Part shown: positions 17,033-24,080 of the stretch, in pieces | How the letters are laid out: every line of letters begins with the position of its first letter | Position numbering within the stretch: position 1 is the first letter of the stretch | Assembly: GCF_013459645.1 (NCBI RefSeq) | Contig: NZ_CP054861.1 | Coordinates: 1,476,001-1,540,000 of the forward strand | DNA length: 64,000 nt | From: Martelella sp. NC20 | GTDB lineage: Bacteria; Pseudomonadota; Alphaproteobacteria; Rhizobiales; Rhizobiaceae | Direction: 5' to 3' | Position numbers and translations under genes: made by a program | The notes under the pieces: generated by a model | Databases searched by the model: none | What the model was told of the DNA's origin: nothing | What the model saw: the letters and a program-made list of their open reading frames with translations, nothing else

Positions 17033-17790
17033 TCAATCCGTATCCTCAACAAAGGGTACAGGTTTGCTGGAGTCGACGCCGCGGAGCGAGCCCAATCTCC
17101 GATCATCCACCCTCGATTTCGGCGAAGCCCTGCCACGACGAACGGTCGCCGTCGCCTTGATCGCTGTGTCGATCAATTCGCGCTGCGTCATCACGGTGCG
17201 GACAATGGCGCGGGTATCGACTTCACAGCGACCTTTCGCCAGCAAAGCCCGCCGGTCAGACCGCCCCACGTCGGCGCTAAGCGCCGCTGACCAATAACGC
17301 AGGCCGAACAGATGAATCCCGGTCGGCCGCAGGGTGCGCTCCTGTACCGGCAGGAAGGTAAGCCAGAAGCGAAGCCGATCCTGCGGCAGCCGAAGCGGAA
17401 TCTCACCCTCGTGCTTGCGCCAGACCGCGATCGGCGGACGGCCCAAGCCGATTTGCCGAAGACGGAGTGTAGCAGGCACAGGCTGGTGGACAGGCGGGAA
17501 GGCGCCTCCATTGTGAGATAGAAACCGGTCACCATTCGGCTGCAGATGTCCATCGCCAATGTCAGCCACGGCCGACCGACCGGTTGCCGGGTCTCCTCGT
17601 CAACAACGAAGACATCGGCCTCGGTATGGTCGATCTGAACCACCTCAAGGGGGCGGGAGACCTCAAACGATCCGGGAACGGCTGTTGTTGCCTTTGCGAT
17701 CTTCTGCTCGCCGCGTCGCTTTGCGCGCTTCTGGAGGTCAACATCGGTGAGACGAGCGACGATGGTTCTGCGATGCGGCGGCTTCAGCCC
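17033..17790 (-). pseudogene. tniA: TniA-like DDE transposase, internally deleted
   Basis: A Mu/TnsB-type integrase core begins after the IS6 fragment: HRRTIVARLTDVD, then PLEVVQIDHTEADVFVVDE with the first catalytic Asp, and GRPWLTLAMDICSRMVTGFY with a downstream conserved Asp. After LHSVFGKSAW the frame changes and the sequence resumes at IGLGRPPIAVWRKHEG and LRPTGIHLFGLRYWSA, C-terminal landmarks of TniA. The region carrying the catalytic Glu is deleted. The N-terminal DNA-binding domains are also gone, replaced by an IS6 start. Followed 13 bp later by tniB in the normal A-B-Q order. Confidence 0.8.
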
Positions 17791-17944
17791 GGACTGTCTG
17801 GTGCGAGACAATAATCCCTCGGGCCGCCAGCATGTCCTCGACCATTCGCAAGCTGAGAGGAAAACGGAAATAGAGCCACACGGCGTGGGCGATGATCTCG
17901 GCCGGGAAACGATGGCGGCGATAAAGCGGGGCACGGTCTGTCAT
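17789..17944 (-). pseudogene. IS6-family transposase, N-terminal fragment
   Basis: Begins with ATG 17944; the residues YRRHRFPAEIIAHAVWLYFR followed by MVEDMLAARGIIVSHQTVR are the IS6 N-terminal helix-turn-helix. Homology ends after about 52 residues where the TniA relic takes over, so the IS and transposon were joined by a deletion. It differs from the IS6 copy at 1052 (MTDRAPLYRRHRFP against MQTPDINFKRHRFP), so the two come from different IS6-like elements. Confidence 0.8.
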
Positions 17945-18473
17945 GCCCCATCACCCCACATCGAGATCCACGATCCGTTAAGTTGAAGATGCCGCTGCGG
18001 GTTTCGTTGTTTTTGAAGCCTTTCCAAGAGCTTGCCGTTCCGTCCACGCCAGGATCGATCTTCGCCGAAGGATTACCATCTTCTGAAACGAATCCACATG
18101 TATAATTGGCATCGACCTCATGGCAACCTACAATCAAAAGCACCTGTCAGATGCCTCGGACTTAACCGGAACTCATGTTGAGGCGTCACGCCTAGAGTCT
18201 GTCAGGTTCAAATCGAACCAGACAGACTCTAGATTTATTTGTTTTCGTTTGTCTTTTCGGGAAAACCGGATTCCACTTTTCCCTGACAAACTCTAAATCG
18301 GACACATGTTGACAATGGAGTGGAAAATGACCAGAGCCGTTTTGATCACCGACACCTCAGTCCAGCTGCGCTACGCCGGTCTCCGATATCGAGCCGCTCC
18401 ACGAAGCGCACGGTGGTGCGCCGGAAAACGCCGCATATTCACTCACAGCGTGTTTTCTAAGGAGACCTGAGCG
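17945..18473. other. Noncoding junction region between transposon relic and SDR gene
   Basis: Contains the second copy of the 103-bp repeat (18193-18295). A minus-strand frame (17945-18143) with MLLIVGCHEVDANYTCGF is open but lacks a convincing start site or family and is not called. A ribosome site AAGGAG lies nine bases before the SDR start at 18474. Confidence 0.5.
18193..18295 (+). repeat. Dispersed 103-bp MITE-like repeat, copy 2
   Basis: Same sequence and orientation as copy 1 at 4838, with one extra T. It begins TAGAGTCTGTCAGG and ends CCTGACAAACTCTA, with TA at both outer edges. It stands alone, without the adjoining second repeat unit seen at the other two sites. Confidence 0.88.
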
Positions 18474-19313
18474 ATGAACGAACGTAGTTGGCTTATCACG
18501 GGCATCAGCAGCGGCCTTGGCCGTGCGATGGCGGAGGAACTGCTCACCCGCGGCGAAAGGATTGCGGGCACCTATCGCAAGGCGGGCACGCTTTCCGGGT
18601 TGAAGTCGCGCTTTGGCGACCGTCTCTGGCTCATGGAACTGGACGTCACCGATACGGCATCCATGCGCGACGTGGTCGACGCTGCGTTTCGCGATCTGGG
18701 CCGCATCGATGTCGTCGTCAGCAATGCCGGTTACGGCATTCTGGGGGCCGCGGAAGAGCTGAGCGATGCTGAGATTGACCGGCAGATCGCCACCAACCTC
18801 ACGGGTTCGATCCAGTTCGTGCGCGCTGTTACTCCGCATCTGCGCGAGCAGGGTGGTGGAAGGATCATACAGATTTCGACCATGGGTGGGCTCGCGACTT
18901 TTCCCGGTGGCAGCCTCTACCACGCATCCAAATGGGGAATCGAGGGCTTCATGGAATCAGTGCGTCATGAACTCGCGCCGTTCAACATCGCTGTCACCAT
19001 TGCCGAACCGGGAAGCACCGCGACGAATTTCGGCCACAACCTGGTGGTCGCCGATCCTCTCGATGCCTATGCCGATGGACCGCTCGGGCAGATGCGCGCC
19101 TTCTTCGGCAGCGGCACCTATCGCTCGCCCGGTGATGCTCTGAAAACCGTAAAGGCGATCATTGCGACGGCGGACCAGACGTCTCCGCCCCTCAGGCTTG
19201 CGACCGGAAGCGACGCCTACAATGCGGTCCATGCAGCACTCACCGCCCGCCTCGCCGAGCTTGACGCACAAAAATCAGTGTCATTTTCGACGGATGCTGA
19301 TAGCCCCATCTGA
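18474..19313 (+). CDS. Short-chain dehydrogenase/reductase (classical SDR)
   Basis: 279-aa cytoplasmic NAD(P)-dependent oxidoreductase. The cofactor motif TGISSGLGRAMAEELL is at about residues 9-24, the acidic/turn segment LDVTD and the NAG motif (SNAGYG) follow, and the catalytic Ser-Tyr-Lys is in QISTMGG and YHASKWGIEGF. Length and the EPGSTATNF loop match the subgroup annotated as oxidoreductases related to YusZ or 3-oxoacyl-type reductases. It is monocistronic, just after a repeat-rich junction. Confidence 0.92.
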   Translation: MNERSWLITGISSGLGRAMAEELLTRGERIAGTYRKAGTLSGLKSRFGDRLWLMELDVTDTASMRDVVDAAFRDLGRIDVVVSNAGYGILGAAEELSDAEIDRQIATNLTGSIQFVRAVTPHLREQGGGRIIQISTMGGLATFPGGSLYHASKWGIEGFMESVRHELAPFNIAVTIAEPGSTATNFGHNLVVADPLDAYADGPLGQMRAFFGSGTYRSPGDALKTVKAIIATADQTSPPLRLATGSDAYNAVHAALTARLAELDAQKSVSFSTDADSPI

Positions 19314-19861
19314 CCCCATTTCACCGACATGGCTGTTGGCGTTCTCCGGTCAACGGTTGATGGGGTCTTGAAGCTATGTTCCGGCCTCGGAACCTTCTCT
19401 GATCGGGGCGTTGCGGTCAGGTGACCGACCGGGTCCAGCAGATGGCCTTGGTTGCAGCGTTCAGTCAAGCAATCTTGGGCGCACAATGCGCAAATCATCG
19501 GTCGCCGGCAACCAGACTGCTCATGGCCGCGCCTGCGGTTCGCAATTGGGTGAGTCCAGGTCGCGGGGGGACGCCTCAAAAACCAATTATACCTTGGTAT
19601 GGAGATGACAATCCAAAGCGCTACTGTGCACCAGCCCGAACCGGCCTATAATACCAAGGCGCGAAGATGCTGACGCATCCCCGCCTTGAAGGAATTGCGA
19701 ATTTCCCAATTGTCCTGGTGACTTGGGAAATTCGCAAACGGAATACCAACGGTCATTTTCAATGACCGTTGGTATAATCACCCGATACCGGCCGATGAAG
19801 TCATGATTTGTCGTCCGGTCTTGCACAAGAGTAGTTCTGGTCGCGTAACCGGCGAGGGGCC
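19314..19861. other. Intergenic region rich in palindromes
   Basis: No gene supported on either strand. The right half holds a mosaic of inverted repeats described at 19587-19780. The left part (19314-19586) shows nothing recognisable. Confidence 0.5.
19587..19780. repeat. Palindromic mosaic element bounded by TTATACC/GGTATAA
   Basis: Outer ends read TTATACCTTGGTAT and, inverted, GGTATAA. Inside are two perfect stem-loops: TTGCGAATTTCCCAA (19695-19709) pairing with TTGGGAAATTCGCAA (19723-19737), and ATACCAACGGTCATT (19743-19757) pairing with AATGACCGTTGGTAT (19761-19775). Such a string of intergenic hairpins resembles rhizobial mosaic elements. It lies directly upstream of the histidine kinase gene. 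Confidence 0.55.
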
Positions 19862-21313
19862 ATGGGCGGGATGTCAGAGAGAAAGCAAGGCAGCACTCCG
19901 ATCGTCCACTGGCCTGTCGCGGCGGCGGCCGCCACGCTCGCTGCGGCCATCTTTGTCGTCGATGCCTTTACGCCGTTCCGATATGCAATAGCCGTGCTCT
20001 ATGTTCTGGTGCTGCTACTGGCGGCAAATGTTCTTGGCCGACGCGGCGTCGTTATCGTCACTCTATTTTGCATCCTTCTGATTTTCATTGGCTTCTTGAT
20101 CCAGCATCCTTTCGATGAGACGGGAGCAGTGGCGCGGGCCTGGATCAGCGTCGTCGCGGTGGCGGTGACGGCTGCTCTGACGTTGGTGAACAAGGCGAGC
20201 ACGGAGATCCTGGCCAATCAGGCCGCATTGCTCGACCTCACACATGACGCAATCTTCTCCCGAACACCCAAGGATGTAATCCTGTCATGGAACCGCGGAG
20301 CAGAAGTTCTTTACGGCTGGAAAAAAGAAGAGGCGATAGGCAAGCGCTCAACCGAACTGCTTGGTGCCGAGTCTCCCGCGGCGTGGCATGTGGCCAACGA
20401 GAAACTCGTCCTGGAAGGACGTTGGGAAGGGCAGGTCCGGCGAAAGCGTCGCAACGGCGACCCACGCGTCATCATGTGCCGCTGGGCGCTGCAACGGGAC
20501 CGGGCGGGAGCGCCGATGACGGTTCTGGAGACGCACAGCGACATCACTGAAAGAATGGAGGCCGAATTCGTCCTTGACAGAACACGCGAGGAACTGGCCC
20601 ACGCCGAAAGGCTTTCGACGCTCGGAGAACTGACCGCCTCGATCGTGCACGAGGTGAACCAGCCGCTGGCCGCGATTTCAGCGAGCGGCGACGCCAGCCT
20701 GCGCTGGCTGAAACGCAACGATCCGGATATCGGCGAGGCCACGGTGCTGATCGAACGCATCGTCGCCTCGGCCCAGCGGGCAAGCAATATCATCAGCAGT
20801 CTCAGGGCTTTCGCCCGTCGTTCCCCGAGCATGCATTCCACCATCATCGTCAATGATCTGGTCGATGACATTATTCCACTGCTGAGCCGGGAGATGCGGG
20901 CGCATAAGGTGGTCGTGGATTTCGTGCGGGATCCGCGGAGTTCAGCGGTACAAGGCGATCGCGTCCAGTTGCAGCAGGTGCTGATCAACCTTGTCGTGAA
21001 CGCCATTCAGGCGATGGAATCCAGCAAAAACGACATGCGCGAAATCCATATCGCCATAGCCTCCGGCCATTCGGAAGGCCAGGATACGGTGGAAGTCAGG
21101 GTTGACGATACGGGCCCCGGCTTTGGGCCGGAAGAAGGACAGAAGCTGTTCTCGCCGTTTTTCACCACCAAGGCACAGGGCATGGGGATCGGGCTGTCCA
21201 TATGTCGCAGGATCGTCGAGGCGCATGGCGGGTATATCTGGGCGAAACTGCGCGATGAGGGAGGCGCCGAGTTCGGTTTTCATCTCCCGCGCTCGGAAGG
21301 AGGTGACGGATGA
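19862..21313 (+). CDS. Membrane PAS sensor histidine kinase (FixL/DctB-like HisKA class)
   Basis: 483 aa. The N-terminus has about four membrane helices (from PVAAAAATLAAAIFVVDAF to WISVVAVAVTAALTLV), so input may be from the membrane. A PAS domain follows (LLDLTHDAIFSRTPKDVI, WNRGAEVLYGW), then a DHp domain with phospho-acceptor H263 in SIVHEVNQPLAAI, and the ATPase domain with N-box VLINLVVNAIQAM, G1 DDTGPGFG and G2 GMGIGLSICR. Its stop overlaps the ATG of a FixJ-type regulator (ATGA at 21310-21313), so they form an operon and a cognate pair. No haem-ligating features were checked, so oxygen sensing is not claimed. Confidence 0.93.
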   Translation: MGGMSERKQGSTPIVHWPVAAAAATLAAAIFVVDAFTPFRYAIAVLYVLVLLLAANVLGRRGVVIVTLFCILLIFIGFLIQHPFDETGAVARAWISVVAVAVTAALTLVNKASTEILANQAALLDLTHDAIFSRTPKDVILSWNRGAEVLYGWKKEEAIGKRSTELLGAESPAAWHVANEKLVLEGRWEGQVRRKRRNGDPRVIMCRWALQRDRAGAPMTVLETHSDITERMEAEFVLDRTREELAHAERLSTLGELTASIVHEVNQPLAAISASGDASLRWLKRNDPDIGEATVLIERIVASAQRASNIISSLRAFARRSPSMHSTIIVNDLVDDIIPLLSREMRAHKVVVDFVRDPRSSAVQGDRVQLQQVLINLVVNAIQAMESSKNDMREIHIAIASGHSEGQDTVEVRVDDTGPGFGPEEGQKLFSPFFTTKAQGMGIGLSICRRIVEAHGGYIWAKLRDEGGAEFGFHLPRSEGGDG

Positions 21314-21948
21314 AACAGGAACCAAAACAACCGGGTTCAGACCAGCCTGTCGTATTCATCGTGGATGACGATCAGGAAATGCGTGAATCGCTTGGAAGCC
21401 TTCTTCGCTCGGTACAGCTGAAGGTCAAACTGTTTTCATCCACCGCCGAGTTGCTGGAAACCGGAGAGGTTGACGCCCATGGATGTCTGATCCTCGACGT
21501 GCGTCTGCCGGGTGTCAGCGGGCTGGATTTCCAGCAGCAACTCGCTCGGGCCGGCATCTTGTTGCCGATCATATTCCTGACCGGTTATGGAGATGTGACA
21601 ATGTCCGTCAGGGCAATGAAGGCGGGGGCCGCCGATTTCCTGACCAAGCCTTTCCGCGACCAGGACCTGCTCGACGCCGTCACTGCCGCGCTTGAAGGCG
21701 ACCGGAAACGGCGCGTACAGGACGCCGCGCTTGATGATGTGCGCGCGCGTTATGAAGCGCTGAAGCCCCGGGAGAAGGAGGTGATGGCTTTGGTGACTCG
21801 CGGCCTGATGAACAAACAGGTTGCCGGCGAACTCGGCCTGAGCGAGATCACCGTAAAAATACATCGTGGCAACGCCATGCAGAAAATGAAGGCCCGAACG
21901 CTTCCCGATCTGGTGCGCATGGCCGAAATGCTGGCACCGAAAGAGTAG
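21310..21948 (+). CDS. FixJ/NarL-family response regulator
   Basis: 212 aa. The receiver domain has the acidic pocket VDDD (residues 18-21), phospho-acceptor D63 in CLILDVRLPG, the switch Thr in LTGYGD and Lys in TKPF. A LuxR-type helix-turn-helix output domain follows (LKPREKEVMALVTRG, NKQVAGELGLSEITVKIHRG). Translationally coupled to the histidine kinase, so it is the probable DNA-binding output of that sensor. Targets are unknown. Confidence 0.94.
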   Translation: MKQEPKQPGSDQPVVFIVDDDQEMRESLGSLLRSVQLKVKLFSSTAELLETGEVDAHGCLILDVRLPGVSGLDFQQQLARAGILLPIIFLTGYGDVTMSVRAMKAGAADFLTKPFRDQDLLDAVTAALEGDRKRRVQDAALDDVRARYEALKPREKEVMALVTRGLMNKQVAGELGLSEITVKIHRGNAMQKMKARTLPDLVRMAEMLAPKE

Positions 21949-22029
21949 CGGATAAACCTCTGTATGATTTATCCGCAAGGCCGACGCGACCATATAGGCC
22001 TATATAGATTTGGGGCTGCTGTGAGTGTC

Positions 22030-22407
22030 ATGAACCAGGAACCGATTATCGTTATCGTCGACGATGACGAACATGTGAGAAAAGCCACCGAGAGCCTCGT
22101 GCGGTCGGTCGGTTGGAAAGCCGATGCCTACGAGTCAGCGGAGAGGGCGATCGCATCCGAAACGCTGCCGAACGCCGACTTTCTGGTTACCGATCTCCAG
22201 ATGCCGGGGATGAGCGGACTGGATCTCCGCGATCATCTCCTGCGCAGAGGGGTCGATCTGCCGACGATCGTCATCACGGCCTTTCCGGATGAGGACCAGC
22301 GGCGCCGCGCCAAGATGGCCGGTGTGCTCTTTTTTCTCGAAAAGCCATTCGATGGGGGAACACTGGTCAGCAGTATCAGCCGCGCGCTCGGCTTGGCCGG
22401 CGCCTGA
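22030..22407 (+). CDS. Single-domain response regulator (receiver only)
   Basis: 125-aa stand-alone receiver with acidic residues VDDDE (10-14), phospho-acceptor D55 in FLVTDLQMPGMSG, ITAFPDE with an Ala in place of the usual glycine after the switch Thr, and the conserved Lys in LEKPF. ATG 22030 is chosen over GTG 22021 because it starts at the conserved PIIVIVDDD. It follows the FixJ-type regulator by 81 bp on the same strand and probably competes for, or relays, phosphate from the same kinase. No output domain. Confidence 0.9.
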   Translation: MNQEPIIVIVDDDEHVRKATESLVRSVGWKADAYESAERAIASETLPNADFLVTDLQMPGMSGLDLRDHLLRRGVDLPTIVITAFPDEDQRRRAKMAGVLFFLEKPFDGGTLVSSISRALGLAGA

Positions 22408-22469
22408 CCGCAGCAATATTGCCGTGATCAGGCGGCCCCGAGGCCCGGCGCAAATGAACCCCTTTCTCT

Positions 22470-22733
22470 TCAGTTGACGTCGGCGCGCTCGCACATTGCC
22501 AGCAACGTTTCGATGCCTTCCCACGCGCGTTTCGCGTTGGAGATGATTTGTTCGGCCGACTGCCTGCTCTCGGTCGGCCGGGCAATTCCTGCGATTTCGC
22601 GCCTGTGAACCGCCTCTGCATGCAGGAGTATGGCGCAGATGGCGTTTGCGACCTCGCCACGCATATGTACGACTTCGGACCCTGTACAACGATGCCTCTG
22701 CCCGTGAACATTCGGAAAAGCCGGTTGGTTCAT
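22470..22733 (-). CDS. Small DHp-like protein lacking the phospho-acceptor histidine
   Basis: 87 aa from ATG 22733, with GGGAG six bases upstream. The body MRGEVANAICAILLHAEAV followed by SAEQIISNAKRAWEGIETLL lines up with the DHp helices of the kinase at 19862 (IVHEVNQPLAAISASGDAS and IERIVASAQRASNIISSLRA). The position of the phospho-acceptor His is Gly, while the following E and the helix pattern are retained. There is no ATPase domain. It converges on the receiver gene. A role as a decoy or modulator of the response regulators is inference; no family name is recognised. It may also be a simple relic of a hybrid kinase. Confidence 0.55.
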   Translation of the reverse strand: MNQPAFPNVHGQRHRCTGSEVVHMRGEVANAICAILLHAEAVHRREIAGIARPTESRQSAEQIISNAKRAWEGIETLLAMCERADVN

Positions 22734-23289
22734 AGCCATCTCCCGTGAACTGAAGGTACATCTAATATTTACATCACCTTCCGGCATCTCCCGCGTTATG
22801 AGTTGTAAAGAAGTGTTAGAGTCCAGCGGCGACGTCACGCGGAACCCGTCGATCATCGTCTTTCGTCCCGTTCAAAAAAAAGTCAGAGGCCGCGAAGTGA
22901 TCCGATACGGTCTTTCGAAACTTTTCGTTTCTTTACTCGCCAGCGTCGCCAGCAAATGCGAAATTTGCCTACGCTTGGCGACACCGTTGTCCGGGCATGC
23001 TTTTGTCTGATCCAGGACGCATCATGGCCTATCGTTCCCATTTAGCACCATCGATCTGCTCTTTTCGTCGTCCCGCCTCGCCAAGCGACCTTTGCAGATG
23101 GAAGCATGCGATGTTTCGCCCTACCGCAACGGCAATGCCCTGCGCCGCGCGATCAACAAGGGCCTTCGCGCCCCTGATGCTCCGACCGTTGGCCGCCCGC
23201 GGTGGTCTTTTTTGATCGTCGCGTGTCCTGTTTCCACCGCAACGTCCGCGCGATGGACAGACCGAACGCTTATGAAGGAGACGAACAAC
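22734..23289. other. Intergenic region upstream of ohr
   Basis: No gene supported. It is a divergent promoter region for the DHp-like gene and ohr. The open frame leading into ohr from 23092 is not coding-like. A GGAG ribosome site precedes the ohr start at 23290. Confidence 0.4.
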
Positions 23290-23730
23290 ATGAAAATGCT
23301 CTACACGACCAGGGTCAGCGCAACGGCCGGTAGGGAAGGCCGTGTCCGCAGCGATGACGGCATTCTCGATCTCGCGCTCGCGCTCCCTGAGGAACTGGGA
23401 GGCCGTGGTGGAGCGACCAATCCCGAGCAGTTGTTCGGCGCCTGCTACGCCGCCTGCTTCGAAAACTCGCTGCTCCGGGTTGCCTTGCAAGCCGGGCACC
23501 GCTTTGCCGATGACGACGTCTCTGTGGTCGCGGAAGTCGGGCTGGTTCGCAATGAAGCTGAAGTCATCCTGTTGCGCGTGGCTCTTGTCATAACGCTTTG
23601 CGGCGTCGATCAGGCAACGGGTGAAGAACTCGCAAGGATCGCCGATACGATCTGCCCTTATTCGAATGCCATGCGCGGCAATATTGATGTTTTGAGGACG
23701 GTTATTGTTATGCGGGATAATTTTCTTTGA
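23290..23730 (+). CDS. ohr: Organic hydroperoxide resistance protein (OsmC/Ohr family)
   Basis: 146 aa, cytoplasmic thiol peroxidase that reduces organic and lipid hydroperoxides, usually with lipoylated partners. The peroxidatic Cys is C56 in FGACYAACFENS, and the resolving Cys is C122 in ICPYSNAMRGNIDV, the Ohr-specific pattern. ATG 23290 follows GGAG. There is an extra C52. No ohrR gene is adjacent, so regulation by OhrR would have to be from elsewhere. The two Leu-rich strands VILLRVALVITL are slightly divergent from the typical Ohr strand here. Confidence 0.93.
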   Translation: MKMLYTTRVSATAGREGRVRSDDGILDLALALPEELGGRGGATNPEQLFGACYAACFENSLLRVALQAGHRFADDDVSVVAEVGLVRNEAEVILLRVALVITLCGVDQATGEELARIADTICPYSNAMRGNIDVLRTVIVMRDNFL

Positions 23731-24080
23731 ATGATTTTATGTTTTTCATCCGGAAATACTTAAAATACTTTAAAATTCCCTTTTTTTGATGCCGTTTGCG
23801 CCCATTTTTTCGGACCAAACAGGGATCTGAAAACCGAAGTCCGCTTTCATTTACAGGATGCGGTGCCCCGACAAGAGCGCTGCGCAAAGAGCTCCTGGAT
23901 GTTGGCGTCGGTCAGGAGCGGCAGGGCCAATAGGTGAGGAATCTGAGGTCCCGCGCACGCCGACTGTGTGAGAAGAAAATATCAGATTATCGCAATCCGC
24001 GTCATTTTTTCGAAAGACAGGTACCTTGATTGCCTCAACGTTAAAATACGAGGCAATCCAAAATCTGGAACCACACAGCT
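23731..24080. other. AT-rich intergenic region
   Basis: About 350 bp without a supported gene; AT-rich just after ohr (TTAAAATACTTTAAAATTCCC), plausible as the promoter zone of the large regulator that starts at 24081. Confidence 0.4.

Noticed and set aside
17945..18143. Minus-strand frame starting MLLIVGCHEVDANYTCGF that could be a small lipoprotein
   Set aside because: No ribosome site or proper lipobox, sits at a transposon junction and no similarity could be recalled.
22857..23289. Small RNA or riboswitch upstream of ohr
   Set aside because: No conserved fold or terminator recognised by eye; would need covariance-model search.
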